47,858 nt of DNA. It comes from Peribacillus acanthi (GTDB taxonomy: Bacteria > Bacillota > Bacilli > Bacillales > DSM-1321). The position numbers were made by a program, and so were the translations under genes. The stretch spans positions 69,827-117,684 of the forward strand of contig NZ_QBBX01000001.1 of NCBI RefSeq assembly GCF_003073175.1, in the 5' to 3' direction. Under the pieces are notes generated by a model. It saw nothing but the letters and a program-made list of their open reading frames with translations, had not been told where the DNA came from and did no database searches. This document shows, in pieces, positions 9,310 to 20,200 of this stretch (within the stretch, counting starts at the first letter, position 1; each line of letters begins with the position of its first letter).

Positions 9310-11412
9310 ATGGAAGGGTTGCTTTGGGTAAACTTGCTTGCATTCTTACTTGTAACCGCTTACGCAGTGTATATGTTCGTTTATTTGATTCGTACGCGTA
9401 TCGAGTATATCAAGATGGGTAAGAAAGTCGAATTTGACAATAGAGTCAAAGAAAGACTTGAACTTGTATGGGTCAATGTTTTTGGACAGAAAAAGCTTTT
9501 GAAGGATAAAAAGAGTGGAATTATTCACGTCATGTTCTTCTATGGTTTTATTCTAGTTCAACTTGGAGCTATTGATTTTATCATTAAAGGAATTAAGCCA
9601 GGTGCTCATTTGCCACTAGGACCTTTATATCCTGCCTTTACGTTTTTCCAGGAAATCGTTACACTTCTAATCCTGGTTGCGGTGGTTTGGGCATTCCATC
9701 GTCGTTATGTGGAAAAATTAGTACGTTTAAAACGTGGGTTCAAATCTGGTTTAGTATTAATTTTTATTGGTGGATTAATGGTGTCCGTTTTATTTGGAAA
9801 CGGAATGTCCATGATCTGGCACGGTCATGAAGCGTCTATGGCAGAGCCTATAGCTTCATTGATTGCAGGTATCTTTGCATGGATGGGTAAAACTCCAGCT
9901 ATTGTTGCTTTCTATTTCTTCTGGTGGATGCATACAATTTTCTTATTATCATTTTTAGTGTATGTACCGCAATCCAAGCACGCTCACTTAATTGCTGGGC
10001 CTGCCAATGTATTCTTCCATCGTCTTTCAAACCCTGGGAAATTATCGAAAATTGACTTTGAAGATGAAACTCAAGAGTCGTTTGGGGTAGGGAAGATAGA
10101 GGATTTCACTCAACATCAATTAATCGACTTATATGCTTGTGTGGAATGTGGTCGTTGTACGAATATGTGTCCGGCTACGGGAACGGGGAAAATGCTTTCT
10201 CCAATGGACTTGATTTTAAAGCTTCGTGATCATTTAACGGATACAGGTGCTGTCGTTACGAAAAAACAACCATGGGTACCTGGATTTATTTTTAATAATA
10301 CAAAAGGTAATCAGCTTGCATTAGCTGCTGCTGAACAAGGTGCTTTAGAACAAGCGGCTGCTTCAGCATACAGCCCAAGTTTAATCGGGGAAGTCATTAC
10401 AGAAGAAGAAATCTGGGCATGTACAACTTGCCGTAACTGTGAAGACCAATGTCCAGTTATGAACGAGCATGTTGATAAAATTATTGACCTTCGCCGTTAT
10501 TTAGTTATGACAGAAGGTAAAGTGGATGCAGATGCTCAACGTGCAATGCAAAACATCGAACGTCAAGGTAACCCTTGGGGATTAAACCGTAAAGAACGTG
10601 AAAACTGGCGTGAAGTTCGTGAGGATGTAATCGTTCCGACGGTTAAAGAAATGAAAAAAGCTGGAGAAGAGTTTGAGTACTTATTCTGGGTTGGTTCAAT
10701 GGGTTCATATGATAATCGAAGCCAGAAAATCGCTCTATCCTTCGCTAAGCTCATGAATGAAGCAGGCGTGAAATTCGCGATCCTTGGAAACAAGGAAAAG
10801 AACTCTGGTGACACGGCTCGTCGTCTAGGAAACGAATTCATGTTCCAAGAGCTAGCAACAAACAATATCGAAGAGTTCGAGAAAAATGAAGTTAAAAAGA
10901 TTGTTACCATTGATCCGCATGCTTACAACATTTTTAAAAATGAATATCCAGACTTTGGTTTACAGGCAGAGGTATATCACCATACAGAAGTATTGGCTAT
11001 GTTAGTGAAGGAAGGAAAGCTAGTCCCAACCCATGAAGTGCATGAGACGATTACATTCCATGATTCCTGTTATCTAGGTCGATACAATGAAGTATATGAT
11101 GCACCGCGCGATATCTTGAAGAGCATCCCAGGCGTGAAGCTAGTTGAGATGGAAAGAAATCGTGAGAAGGGAATGTGCTGTGGAGCTGGTGGAGGCTTAA
11201 TGTGGATGGAAGAAGAAACCGGTCACCGCATTAACGTAGCTCGTACAGAACAGGCTCTTGCTGTAGATCCATCCGTCATTAGTTCAGGCTGTCCTTATTG
11301 CTTGACGATGATTACAGATGGAACGAAAGCAAAAGAAGTAGAAGATCAAGTGAAGACATACGATGTAGCAGAGCTGCTTGAAATGTCCGTTGTAGGTCCA
11401 AAAATCGCATAA
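9310..11412 (+). CDS. fadF: Electron-transfer flavoprotein:menaquinone oxidoreductase (FadF-type, membrane Fe-S protein)
   Basis: Passes electrons from acyl-CoA dehydrogenases, via ETF, to menaquinone. About 700 residues. The N-terminal NarI-like membrane cytochrome b domain has several helices and conserved histidines. Two 4Fe-4S motifs follow, CVECGRCTNMCP (about residue 277) and CTTCRNCEDQCP (about residue 371). The C-terminus has two CCG (cysteine-rich, DUF224) domains ending in FHDSCYLGR and MCCGAGGG. The ATG at 9310 follows GGAAAGGGG; an upstream in-frame TTG at 9223 has no ribosome site. Length matches B. subtilis YwjF (about 705). It has its own FadR-type promoter and terminator and precedes a beta-oxidation operon. 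Confidence 0.9.
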   Translation: MEGLLWVNLLAFLLVTAYAVYMFVYLIRTRIEYIKMGKKVEFDNRVKERLELVWVNVFGQKKLLKDKKSGIIHVMFFYGFILVQLGAIDFIIKGIKPGAHLPLGPLYPAFTFFQEIVTLLILVAVVWAFHRRYVEKLVRLKRGFKSGLVLIFIGGLMVSVLFGNGMSMIWHGHEASMAEPIASLIAGIFAWMGKTPAIVAFYFFWWMHTIFLLSFLVYVPQSKHAHLIAGPANVFFHRLSNPGKLSKIDFEDETQESFGVGKIEDFTQHQLIDLYACVECGRCTNMCPATGTGKMLSPMDLILKLRDHLTDTGAVVTKKQPWVPGFIFNNTKGNQLALAAAEQGALEQAAASAYSPSLIGEVITEEEIWACTTCRNCEDQCPVMNEHVDKIIDLRRYLVMTEGKVDADAQRAMQNIERQGNPWGLNRKERENWREVREDVIVPTVKEMKKAGEEFEYLFWVGSMGSYDNRSQKIALSFAKLMNEAGVKFAILGNKEKNSGDTARRLGNEFMFQELATNNIEEFEKNEVKKIVTIDPHAYNIFKNEYPDFGLQAEVYHHTEVLAMLVKEGKLVPTHEVHETITFHDSCYLGRYNEVYDAPRDILKSIPGVKLVEMERNREKGMCCGAGGGLMWMEEETGHRINVARTEQALAVDPSVISSGCPYCLTMITDGTKAKEVEDQVKTYDVAELLEMSVVGPKIA

Positions 11413-11431
11413 TTTATAGTTTGAGTTCGTC

Positions 11432-11486
11432 TGAGGGGTGACTCGCAAGATCGTTACATGGCGGCTTTGTGGGTCCCCCTTTTTAT
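11432..11486 (+). terminator. Terminator after fadF
   Basis: Imperfect long stem: GAGGGGTGACTCGCAAG pairs with CTTTGTGGGTCCCCCT, followed by TTTT. Several mismatches, but a clear T-tract. Confidence 0.6.
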
Positions 11487-11595
11487 ATAAGGTAATCGAA
11501 GCTATCAACTATTTAAAAATTCAATCTAAGAGCATCACATTTCAATAGCTTGAATAGGATAGTAATGGAAATTTAATTAAATTAAAGAGAAAATA

Positions 11596-11625
11596 TTTAA
11601 AATTTTTAGTAATTTAATGTACAAT
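11596..11625 (+). promoter_or_regulatory. Candidate promoter for the mmgA operon
   Basis: -10 TACAAT (11620-11625) with a weak -35 TTTAAA (11596-11601) at 18 bp. It lies 11 bp before a cre-like site. A SigE promoter, used for mmgA in B. subtilis, was not convincingly found. Confidence 0.35.
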
Positions 11626-11635
11626 GAAATTATGA

Positions 11636-11649
11636 ATAAAACGCTTTCA
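11636..11649 (+). promoter_or_regulatory. Catabolite-response element (cre)-like site
   Basis: ATAAAACGCTTTCA matches TGWAANCGNTNWCA at all defined positions except the first two. Just downstream of the candidate -10, it would permit CcpA repression of the operon in glucose, as known for mmgA in B. subtilis. Confidence 0.6.
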
Positions 11650-11695
11650 AACTTTTAGATGAGGCTGCTATGCAGTTTTTTTTCTAGACGAGTAT

Positions 11696-11713
11696 CGAGC
11701 GAGCGTTCAGTCA
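11696..11713 (+). promoter_or_regulatory. Possible FadR-like operator before mmgA
   Basis: CGAGCGAGCGTTCAGTCA fits 10 of 14 defined positions of the FadR dyad (xGAxxGA..TCAxTCA). It is much weaker than the fadF site and lies about 70 bp downstream of the candidate promoter, where it could act as a roadblock. It could instead serve the TetR protein encoded at 16615. Confidence 0.35.
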
Positions 11714-11783
11714 GGGATTCGATAGTCAACAAGAGTCACTCCATAGTTAAACCTTGCAAACTAATTATTAGGGGGATATAACA

Positions 11784-12971
11784 ATGACTAAAACAGTAAT
11801 TGTAAGCGGTGTCAGAACAGCGTTTGGTAAATTTGGTGGAGGATTAAGCGGTTTTTCTGCTTCTGAATTAGGCGGAATCGCTATCAAGGAAGCTTTGAAT
11901 CGTGCAGGTGTCGATCCATCTCAGGTTGACGAAGTAATCATGGGTACGGTTCTTCAAGGTGGTCAAGGTCAAATTCCTTCACGTCAAGCTTCACGTCATG
12001 CAGGCATCCCGTGGGAAGTAAAGACGGAAACTATTAATAAAGTTTGTGCATCCGGTTTACGCGCAGTTACTCTTGCAGACCAAATTATCCGTTCTGGAGA
12101 TGAAGAGATTATCGTTGCAGGTGGAATGGAGTCAATGAGCAATGCGCCATACCTGCTACCAAAAGCTCGTTGGGGATTCAGAATGGGCGATTCAACAGTT
12201 AAAGACTTAATGATCCACGACGGATTAAGCTGTAGCTTTACTGGTGTTCATATGGGGACATACGGAAACAGCACGGCTACTGAATTAGAAATTTCACGTG
12301 AAGAACAAGATCAATGGGCATACACAAGCCATCAACGTGCGATTGCAGCGATTGAGGCTGGTCGCTTAGCGGAAGAAATCGTGCCTGTAGAAGTAAAACA
12401 GCGTAAAGGTGATTCTATTCTAATTTCTGAAGATGAGTCTCCAAGAAAAGATACGTCTGTAGAAAAGCTAGCTACCTTAAAATCAGCATTTAGTGCAGAT
12501 GGTACGATTACGGCTGGTAATGCTCCTGGAGTCAATGATGGAGCAGGTGCACTGGTATTAATGAGCGAAGAAAGAGCCCTTAAAGAAGGGAAAGAACCGA
12601 TTGCATACATTATCGGTCATGCTGAAATAGCAGTGGAAGCAAAGGATTTCCCTAAAACACCAGGATTAGTCGTGAATGAAATTCTTAAGAAAACAGGTAA
12701 AACATTAGAAGAAATCGATTTGTTTGAACTTAACGAAGCTTTTGCGGCCGTTGCACTTGCTAGTGGACGTCTTGCAAATCTTGATCCTGAGAAAGTAAAC
12801 GTAAACGGTGGAGCAGTTGCTCTTGGACATCCAATTGGTGCGAGTGGAGCTAGAATCATCATCACTTTAATGCATGAATTAAAAAGACGTGGCGGAGGAA
12901 TCGGTATCGCAGGAATCTGTAGCGGTGGCGGCCAAGGTGACGCAATCATGATTGAAGTACCGAAAGCGTAA
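11784..12971 (+). CDS. mmgA: Acetyl-CoA C-acetyltransferase (thiolase)
   Basis: Condenses two acetyl-CoA to acetoacetyl-CoA, or in the degradative direction cleaves 3-ketoacyl-CoA. 395 residues, typical for the family. Nucleophilic Cys in INKVCASGLRA (about residue 88), His in GHPIGASGAR (about residue 349) and acid/base Cys in GICSGGGQGDA (about residue 379). Ribosome site TAGGGGGAT precedes the ATG. First gene of a run with a dehydrogenase and two acyl-CoA dehydrogenases. No enoyl-CoA hydratase is present in the run, so one must come from elsewhere. Symbol follows the B. subtilis mother-cell operon mmgABC, whose gene order is the same. Confidence 0.93.
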   Translation: MTKTVIVSGVRTAFGKFGGGLSGFSASELGGIAIKEALNRAGVDPSQVDEVIMGTVLQGGQGQIPSRQASRHAGIPWEVKTETINKVCASGLRAVTLADQIIRSGDEEIIVAGGMESMSNAPYLLPKARWGFRMGDSTVKDLMIHDGLSCSFTGVHMGTYGNSTATELEISREEQDQWAYTSHQRAIAAIEAGRLAEEIVPVEVKQRKGDSILISEDESPRKDTSVEKLATLKSAFSADGTITAGNAPGVNDGAGALVLMSEERALKEGKEPIAYIIGHAEIAVEAKDFPKTPGLVVNEILKKTGKTLEEIDLFELNEAFAAVALASGRLANLDPEKVNVNGGAVALGHPIGASGARIIITLMHELKRRGGGIGIAGICSGGGQGDAIMIEVPKA

Positions 12972-12986
12972 TAAAGTATAAATATT

Positions 12987-13013
12987 AGAGGGGCCGACTT
13001 TTATGGCTCCTCT
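12987..13013 (+). other. Intercistronic hairpin mmgA / hbd
   Basis: AGAGGGGCC / GGCTCCTCT, 9 bp with one G-T pair and a 9-base loop. It is followed by CTTAATC rather than a T-run, so mRNA stabilisation or partial termination is more likely than full termination. Confidence 0.5.
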
Positions 13014-13062
13014 CTTAATCAAAACATAGACAGTTACATAAATGGGAGACGGAGGAGTTCAT

Positions 13063-13914
13063 ATGAAAATCCAAAAGGTTATGGTCATAGGTGCAGGTCA
13101 AATGGGTTCTGGTATTGCACAGGTTTGTGCAATGGCTGGATTTGAAGTGTTCTTACACGATTTAAAAAAGGAATTTGTTGATCGAGGACTTTCGGTTATT
13201 AAAAAGAACCTTTCTCGCCAAGTGGAAAAAGGAAAAATGACGGAAGAAGCTCAAAATCAAACCCTTTCATTATTAACAGCGTCTACGGATTTACAAAATG
13301 CATCCGGAGTGGATTTAGTCATTGAAGCTGCAGTCGAGAATATGGAAATTAAATCGAAGTTGTTCTCTCAGTTGGATGAAATTGCACCAGCACATGCCAT
13401 CCTAGCATCTAATACTTCTTCACTTCCTATTACGGAAATTGCGGCAGCTACTAAAAGACCGGAGCAAGTGATCGGGATGCATTTTATGAATCCGGTACCT
13501 GTTATGAAGCTTGTAGAAATCATCAGAGGATTAGCTACAACGGATGAAGTGTATCAAGCAATTGAAGATATGTCTAAAGCCCTTGGGAAAATCCCAGTAG
13601 AGGTAAATGATTTCCCTGGTTTCGTTTCGAACAGAATTCTAATGCCAATGATTAACGAAGCCATTTACACACTGTATGAAGGTGTTGCGACAAAAGAAGC
13701 CATTGACGAGGTTATGAAGCTAGGTATGAACCACCCAATGGGACCTTTAACTCTAGCAGATTTTATCGGTCTTGATACATGCCTGTATATCATGGAGACG
13801 TTACATGAAGGGTTCGGAGATGACAAATATCGCCCATGCCCACTATTAAGAAAATATGTAAAAGCTGGTTGGCTTGGAAGAAAGACTGGTAGAGGCTTCT
13901 ACAGCTACGAATAG
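13063..13914 (+). CDS. mmgB: 3-hydroxybutyryl-CoA dehydrogenase
   Basis: NAD(P)-dependent interconversion of 3-hydroxybutyryl-CoA and acetoacetyl-CoA. 283 residues, the usual length. N-terminal Rossmann motif GAGQMGSG (about residues 10-17), catalytic His in [15 protein letters not shown] with [13 protein letters not shown] upstream, and the C-terminal domain with [20 protein letters not shown] and [21 protein letters not shown]. The start is the ATG at 13063, which GGAGGAG precedes by six bases; an ATG seven codons earlier lies before that ribosome site. Second gene of the operon. Confidence 0.94.
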   Translation: MKIQKVMVIGAGQMGSGIAQVCAMAGFEVFLHDLKKEFVDRGLSVIKKNLSRQVEKGKMTEEAQNQTLSLLTASTDLQNASGVDLVIEAAVENMEIKSKLFSQLDEIAPAHAILASNTSSLPITEIAAATKRPEQVIGMHFMNPVPVMKLVEIIRGLATTDEVYQAIEDMSKALGKIPVEVNDFPGFVSNRILMPMINEAIYTLYEGVATKEAIDEVMKLGMNHPMGPLTLADFIGLDTCLYIMETLHEGFGDDKYRPCPLLRKYVKAGWLGRKTGRGFYSYE

Positions 13915-13969
13915 TAAATAGATTTTTGACATGGCGTATGATTTACAAAACATCTGGGGGGGAATCAGA

Positions 13970-15100
13970 ATGGATCTTCGATTTACGGAAGAGCAAGAGA
14001 TGATGAGAAAAATGGTGCGTGACTTTGCACAACAAGAGATTGCACCTTTTGTTGAAAAGATGGAAGAAGGCGAGTTTCCTAGAGAATTAATCAAAAAGAT
14101 GGGCGAACTTGGTTTGATGGGAATTCCAGTACCTGAAGCTTATGGTGGAGCGGAAATGGATTTCGTATCGTATATCATTGCGATTCATGAAATTTCGAAA
14201 GTGAGCGCTACTTTAGGGGTCATTTTATCCGTTCATACTTCTGTTGGAACAAATCCAATCCTTTACTTTGGGACAGAGGAACAAAAGCAAAAGTATGTGC
14301 CGAAGCTTGCTGCTGGTGAATACTTAGGAGCCTTCTGTTTAACGGAAGTAAGTGCAGGGTCAGATGCATCCAGCTTGAAATCTAGAGCCGTTAAATCTGG
14401 TGATCATTATGTGATTAATGGATCCAAGGTTTTCATCACAAATGGTGGAGAAGCAGATGTGTACATCGTGTTTGCATCGACTAACCCGGAAGCAGGTGCT
14501 AAGGGAGTGTCCGCATTTATCGTAGAAAAAGATACTCCAGGACTTGTTATCGGTAAGGATGAGCACAAAATGGGACTGCATGGTTCAAGAACGGTTCAAC
14601 TCTCGTTCGAAGATATGAAAGTGCCTGTTGAAAACCTGCTTGGACAAGAAGGAGAAGGCTTTAAAATTGCCATGGCGAACCTTGATTCTGGTCGAATCGG
14701 AATCGCAGCACAGTCCTTAGGAATTGCAGAAGGTGCCATGGAACATGCCATTGCATATGCAAAAGAAAGAAAGCAGTTTGGTAAACCTATTGCCCTTCAA
14801 CAAGGTGTGGGCTTTAAATTGGCGGACATGGCTACAAACATTGAAGCTGCTAAGCTATTAGTCTATCAAGCAGCATCTTTACGATCTGAAGGAAAAGCCT
14901 GTGGCAAGGAAGCCTCCATTGCTAAGCTATTCGCTTCTCGTACTGCAGTGGAAACGGCTATAGAAGCAGTTCAAGTGTTTGGTGGCTACGGTTATTCAAA
15001 AGAGTATCCAGTTGAACGCTATTTCCGTGACGCGAAAATCACGGAAATCTATGAAGGTACAAGTGAAATTCAACGAATCGTTATTAATAAATACTTATAA
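13970..15100 (+). CDS. mmgC: Short-chain acyl-CoA dehydrogenase (MmgC-like)
   Basis: FAD-dependent alpha,beta-dehydrogenation of acyl-CoA, passing electrons to ETF. About 376 residues with the family fold: FCLTEVSAGSDA (flavin-contacting loop), [35 protein letters not shown] and the catalytic Glu in IYEGTSEIQR. The start at 13970 follows GGGGGGAATC; the in-frame ATG at 13931 has no ribosome site. It is a close relative of the next gene. Assignment to mmgC is by order after mmgA-mmgB; substrate chain length cannot be read directly. Confidence 0.92.
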   Translation: MDLRFTEEQEMMRKMVRDFAQQEIAPFVEKMEEGEFPRELIKKMGELGLMGIPVPEAYGGAEMDFVSYIIAIHEISKVSATLGVILSVHTSVGTNPILYFGTEEQKQKYVPKLAAGEYLGAFCLTEVSAGSDASSLKSRAVKSGDHYVINGSKVFITNGGEADVYIVFASTNPEAGAKGVSAFIVEKDTPGLVIGKDEHKMGLHGSRTVQLSFEDMKVPVENLLGQEGEGFKIAMANLDSGRIGIAAQSLGIAEGAMEHAIAYAKERKQFGKPIALQQGVGFKLADMATNIEAAKLLVYQAASLRSEGKACGKEASIAKLFASRTAVETAIEAVQVFGGYGYSKEYPVERYFRDAKITEIYEGTSEIQRIVINKYL

Positions 15101-15127
15101 TCTTTCAAAAAGGGCAGGGATTTTAGC

Positions 15128-16270
15128 ATGAATTTTAAATTAACTGAAGAGCATGAAATGATTAGAAAAATGGTGCGTGACTTTGCAAGAAACGAAGTGG
15201 CACCAACTGCTGCAGAGCGTGATGAAGAAGAGCGTTTCGACCGTGAAATTTTCGATAAAATGGCGGAGCTTGGATTAACAGGTATTCCATGGCCTGAAGA
15301 GTACGGTGGAATCGGAAGTGATTATCTTGCATACTGCATCGCAATCGAAGAGCTTTCAAGAGTATGTGCTTCAACAGGTGTAACTCTTTCAGCACACACA
15401 TCATTAGCTGGTTGGCCAGTATACAAATTCGGTACAGAAGAGCAAAAACAAAAATATCTTCGTCCAATGGCAGAAGGTACAAAGATAGGTGCTTATGGAT
15501 TGACGGAGCCAGGTTCAGGTTCAGATGCAGGTGGCATGAGAACAACTGCTAAGCTTGACGGAGACCACTATGTGTTGAATGGTTCAAAAATCTTCATCAC
15601 AAATGGTGGAGAAGCAGACATTTATGTGGTGTTCGCACTAACGGATCCAACATCTAAGCACAAAGGAACAAGCGCATTTATCGTGGAAAGCGATTTCCCT
15701 GGCTTTAGTGTAGGAAAGAAGGAAAAGAAATTAGGTATTCGTTCATCTCCTACTACAGAAATCATCTTTGAAGATTGCCGTGTGCCGAAGGAAAACCTTC
15801 TAGGAGAAGAAGGAGATGGCTTCAAAATCGCGATGATGACTTTAGATGGCGGTCGTAACGGAATTGCAGCTCAAGCTGTCGGAATCGCTCAAGGAGCTTT
15901 AGATGCATCTGTAGCCTACGCAAAAGAAAGACAACAATTCGGTAAACCAATCGCTGCCCAACAAGGAATTGGATTCAAACTTGCAGACATGGCAACAAGT
16001 GTCGAAGCTTCAAGACTATTAACGTATCAAGCTGCATGGTTAGAGTCTGAAGGTCTTCCATACGGAAAAGAATCAGCGATGTCTAAACTATTTGCAGGCG
16101 ACACAGCGATGAAGGTAACGACAGAAGCGGTCCAAGTATTTGGTGGATACGGCTATACGAAAGATTACCCAGTAGAGCGCTTCATGAGAGATGCTAAAAT
16201 CACGCAAATCTATGAAGGTACTCAAGAAATTCAACGTCTAGTAATCTCTCGTATGATTACTAAAGATTAA
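15128..16270 (+). CDS. acdA: Acyl-CoA dehydrogenase AcdA
   Basis: Second acyl-CoA dehydrogenase of the operon, 380 residues, 27 bp downstream of the first. It shares the same landmarks: [61 protein letters not shown] and the catalytic Glu in [19 protein letters not shown] precedes the ATG. B. subtilis acdA sits between fadF and rpoE and has 379 residues, so this copy is the likely positional orthologue and the 13970 copy the added one. Different spectra for straight and branched chains are plausible but not shown. Confidence 0.92.
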   Translation: MNFKLTEEHEMIRKMVRDFARNEVAPTAAERDEEERFDREIFDKMAELGLTGIPWPEEYGGIGSDYLAYCIAIEELSRVCASTGVTLSAHTSLAGWPVYKFGTEEQKQKYLRPMAEGTKIGAYGLTEPGSGSDAGGMRTTAKLDGDHYVLNGSKIFITNGGEADIYVVFALTDPTSKHKGTSAFIVESDFPGFSVGKKEKKLGIRSSPTTEIIFEDCRVPKENLLGEEGDGFKIAMMTLDGGRNGIAAQAVGIAQGALDASVAYAKERQQFGKPIAAQQGIGFKLADMATSVEASRLLTYQAAWLESEGLPYGKESAMSKLFAGDTAMKVTTEAVQVFGGYGYTKDYPVERFMRDAKITQIYEGTQEIQRLVISRMITKD

Positions 16271-16341
16271 TATATATAAAACTTTAGTTGTTTTTCGGAA
16301 ACTTTGATGGTCATTTGCAGTAATAACTTGAATTATCCCAG

Positions 16342-16472
16342 TTGATTATAGCGGAGGGCACTTGAATCCTGCGGGAAGTAGAGGGAAGTGGGAGACCCCA
16401 CAGGCGGTACGCCGAGGAGGCTCCCACCCTCCCCGCGGAAAGTAAGTGCCTGTAGCGGAAATCAGCGGACTT
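16342..16472. repeat. Intact palindromic interspersed repeat (REP-like) of Bacillaceae type
   Basis: About 130 bp, GC-rich against its surroundings. Nested inverted arms: GTTGATT..GGCACTT at the left pair with AAGTGCC..GGAAATCAGC at the right; CCTGCGGG with CCCCGCGG; GTGGGAG with CTCCCAC. This layout (GCACTT-CCTGCGGG-GAGACCCC-GAGGAGGCTC-CCGCGG-AAGTGCC-GGAAATC) is one I recall as recurring in many Bacillus genomes. Lies between acdA and the TetR gene; the stem could end operon transcription. Confidence 0.85.
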
Positions 16473-16614
16473 ATTACAAGTTTAAAACCCAATCTTTGGG
16501 AAAAGACGCAAACTTTAAAAGAATATAAGAGGCGTAGTAGCAATCGACGAAGTGAATTGACACACAATGATAGCACAGCTACGCCCTTTTCAACTGATGA
16601 CAGGCGGTGACGAA

Positions 16615-17241
16615 TTGGATAAAAGAGAAGTGCATGCTTCTGTGAAAGATGAACGTCTCGTCAAGAAACGTCGCAATCAGATGATCAAAGGGGCCGTATC
16701 TCTTTTTAAGGAAAAAGGATTCCATCGCACAACGACTAGAGAAATAGCAAAGGCATCAGGATTTAGCATTGGCACGTTGTATGAGTACATTCGTACAAAG
16801 GAGGATGTCCTGTATCTTGTTTGCGATAGCATTTACGATGAAGTAAAAGAGCGGCTGCAACAAGACCTTTATCAAAAAGAGGGGACTCTTGAAAGTCTGA
16901 AACTAGGGATAGCCTATTATTTTAAGGTCATGGACGAGATGCAAGATGAAGTTTTAGTCATGTATCAAGAAGCCAAATCATTAACGAAGGATGCCCTACC
17001 TTACGTATTGAATAAAGAGCTCGAAATGGTAGGGATGTTTGAGCATTTATTAAAAAAGTGCCAACAAAATGGGGAACTGAAGCTTTCAGATCAAGAAATT
17101 CGATTGATTGCACACAACATTTTCGTCCAAGGTCAAATGTGGGGATTCCGTAGATGGGCCTTGCGAAATTTGTTTACATTAGAAGAGTTTATTGAAATGC
17201 AAACTTCTGTATTGATTGACGGTTTGAAAAAACAATCATGA
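16615..17241 (+). CDS. TetR/AcrR-family transcriptional regulator
   Basis: Probable ligand-responsive repressor of acyl-CoA genes. About 208 residues: N-terminal helix-turn-helix (about residues 20-65, [33 protein letters not shown] split across helices), then an all-helical ligand domain. The start is the TTG at 16615: AGGCGGTGA lies at ideal spacing and differs from the full anti-Shine-Dalgarno complement at one base, while the upstream ATG at 16567 has none. It ends 19 bp before icmF, so the two are co-transcribed. It is not a close match to remembered FadR from B. subtilis; the ligand may be a branched or short acyl-CoA, by context only. Confidence 0.82.
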   Translation: MDKREVHASVKDERLVKKRRNQMIKGAVSLFKEKGFHRTTTREIAKASGFSIGTLYEYIRTKEDVLYLVCDSIYDEVKERLQQDLYQKEGTLESLKLGIAYYFKVMDEMQDEVLVMYQEAKSLTKDALPYVLNKELEMVGMFEHLLKKCQQNGELKLSDQEIRLIAHNIFVQGQMWGFRRWALRNLFTLEEFIEMQTSVLIDGLKKQS

Positions 17242-17260
17242 GAACCAAAGGGGGACCAAG

Positions 17261-20200
17261 ATGAACACGGTTGAGAATTATAAACCAAAACATCATATTC
17301 GTTTCATAACAGCGTCTAGCTTATTTGATGGACATGATGCTTCTATAAATATTATGAGACGTATCCTACAAGCGAGCGGGGCAGAAGTCATTCATTTAGG
17401 ACATAACCGTTCTGTAGAAGAAGTCGTGAATGCGGCGATTCAAGAGGATGTTCAAGGGATTGCCATTTCTTCCTATCAAGGGGGACATGTCGAATACTTT
17501 AAATATATGTACGACCTTCTCCAAGAAAAAGGTGCTGGGCATATTCGCATCTACGGCGGCGGCGGTGGAGTCATCATCCCTAAAGAGATTAAAGAACTAC
17601 ATGATTATGGAATCGCAAGGATTTTTTCTCCTGATGATGGTCGTGAATACGGTTTGCAAGGCATGATCAATCGTATGCTTGAAGAATGTGATTTTTCACC
17701 GGTTCAAGGAAACTTATCAGATTCTTTGGAGGCTTTGAAGCAAGGAAACCCAGGAGCAGTTGCTCAATTCATTACCTTTGCTGAAAACCGTGTCGATTCT
17801 TCAATGGAAGCGGCTGCCGGCGCAGAAGCTCTTCTTGATAAAGTCAAAGACCTACAACAGAAAACTCCAGTAGTCGGAATAACAGGAACGGGCGGAGCTG
17901 GAAAAAGCTCATTGACGGATGAATTGATTCGCCGTTTCTTGAATGAAATTCCTGAGAAAAAAGTAGCCATTTTATCAGTAGATCCAACAAAGCAAAAAAC
18001 AGGCGGTGCTTTGCTAGGTGACCGCATCCGCATGAACGCGATTTTCAATAATCGTGTCTATATGAGAAGCTTGGCAACACGTTTGTCTAAAAGTGAGCTA
18101 TCACTAGCTATTGCTGACGCGATTACGGTCGTAAAAGCAGCTGGTTTTGATCTTATCATTGTTGAAACATCTGGAATCGGCCAAGGTGATGCTGGAATCA
18201 CTGAGTTCTGTGATGCGTCCATGTATGTCATGACTAGTGAGTTCGGTGCTCCTTCACAGCTTGAAAAAATTGATATGATCGATTTTGCTGATTTAATTGT
18301 CATTAACAAGTACGAGAGAAAAGGCTCTGAGGATGCTCATCGTCAAGTACAAAAACAATATCAACGTAGCCGTAATTTGTTTCATCAGGAATTTTCTGAA
18401 ATGCCAGTTTACGGAACGATTGCTAGCCAGTTCAATGATCCAGGAACGAATGCTTTATTTGCTGCATTAATTGAAAAAATTAATGAAAAAACAGGAACGG
18501 ACTGGAAGACTAGATTTTCAAAAGAAGCGGATGTAAAAAAACAAAATGTCATCATTCCGAATGACCGACGCTATTACTTACGTGAAATAGCTGATACGGT
18601 CAGAACGTACCACACTAAAGCTGAAGAGCAAGTAAAGATAGCTCGTAAGCTATTCCAGCTTGAAGGTGCGATTGAAGCTGTAAAAGAGCAAGAAACGAAC
18701 TCTGAAGTATTGTCTTCCTTAGAGGCTTTACGTGATCATACTGCCACTAAGCTGACAGAAGAATCCAAGAACATCCTAGCTAACTGGAGTAACTTCCGAG
18801 AGCAGTATGCACAGGATCGTTTTGTTACGAAAATCCGTGACAAAGAGATTGTGACAGAGTTAAAAACAAAGAGTCTTTCCGGATTAAATATCCCGAAAGT
18901 AGCACTTCCAAAATATGCAGACTACGGTGAAATCTTGAAATGGGTGTATCGTGAAAATGCACCAGGGTATTTCCCATTCACAGCAGGCGTGTTCCCATTC
19001 AAGCGTGAAGGTGAAGATCCGAAGCGTCAGTTTGCTGGAGAAGGATCACCTACTCGTACGAATCGTCGTTTCCACTATTTATCTAAGGATGATACAGCGA
19101 AACGCTTAAGTACAGCGTTTGATTCTGTGACTCTTTATGGCGAAGATCCAGATTATCGTCCAGACATTTACGGGAAAGTCGGAGAGAGCGGTGTAAATAT
19201 CTGTACGTTGGATGACATGAAAAAGCTGTATGATGGATTTGATTTATGCCACCCATCTACATCTGTATCCATGACAATCAATGGTCCAGCTCCAATCATT
19301 TTAGCGATGTATATGAATACGGCAATCGACCAACAGGTGAAAGTCAAAGAAGATGAGCTTGGAAGAATGCTGACAGTGGAAGAATTCCATGCAGTACGTT
19401 CGCAAACGCTTCAAGCCGTTCGTGGGACTGTACAGGCAGATATCCTAAAAGAAGACCAAGGTCAGAATACGTGTATCTTCTCTACAGAATTTGCATTACG
19501 TATGATGGGCGATATCCAAAAGTACTTTATTGATCAAAAAGTTCGTAACTATTACTCAGTTTCGATTTCTGGTTATCATATTGCTGAAGCAGGTGCGAAT
19601 CCAATTTCACAACTTGCGTTCACACTGGCAAATGGTTTCACATATGTTGAGTACTATTTGAGTAGAGGCATGAACATTGATGATTTTGCACCGAATCTAT
19701 CCTTCTTCTTCTCGAATGGATTAGATCCAGAGTACACAGTAATTGGTCGTGTAGCACGCCGAATTTGGGCAACGGTTATGCGCAATAAATACGGTGCGAA
19801 TGATCGTAGCCAAAAGCTAAAATACCATGTACAAACATCAGGTCGTTCACTTCATGCTCAGGAAATCGATTTTAATGATATTCGTACAACATTGCAGGCT
19901 TTAATGGCATTGCACGATAACTGTAACTCACTTCATACGAATGCATACGATGAAGCAATTACAACTCCTACGGAAGAATCCGTACGTCGTGCGATGGCTA
20001 TTCAAATGATCATTACAAAAGAGCATGGTTTAACGAAAAATGAAAATCCTCTGCAAGGATCCTTTATCGTTGAGGAATTAACAGATATGGTTGAAGAAGC
20101 GGTGTTACAAGAATTCGATCGCATCAATGACCGTGGTGGTGTACTAGGGGCAATGGAAACTCAATACCAACGTGGAAAAATCCAAGATGAGTCCATGTAT

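Noticed and set aside
11659-11685. Intrinsic terminator or attenuator in the mmgA leader (CTGC TAT GCAG followed by eight T)
   Set aside because: The stem is only four base pairs with a three-base loop; too weak to call despite the T-run.
13970-16270. Two acyl-CoA dehydrogenase genes as a recent tandem duplication
   Set aside because: The proteins share family motifs but differ throughout, so they are long-separated paralogues rather than a recent duplicate.
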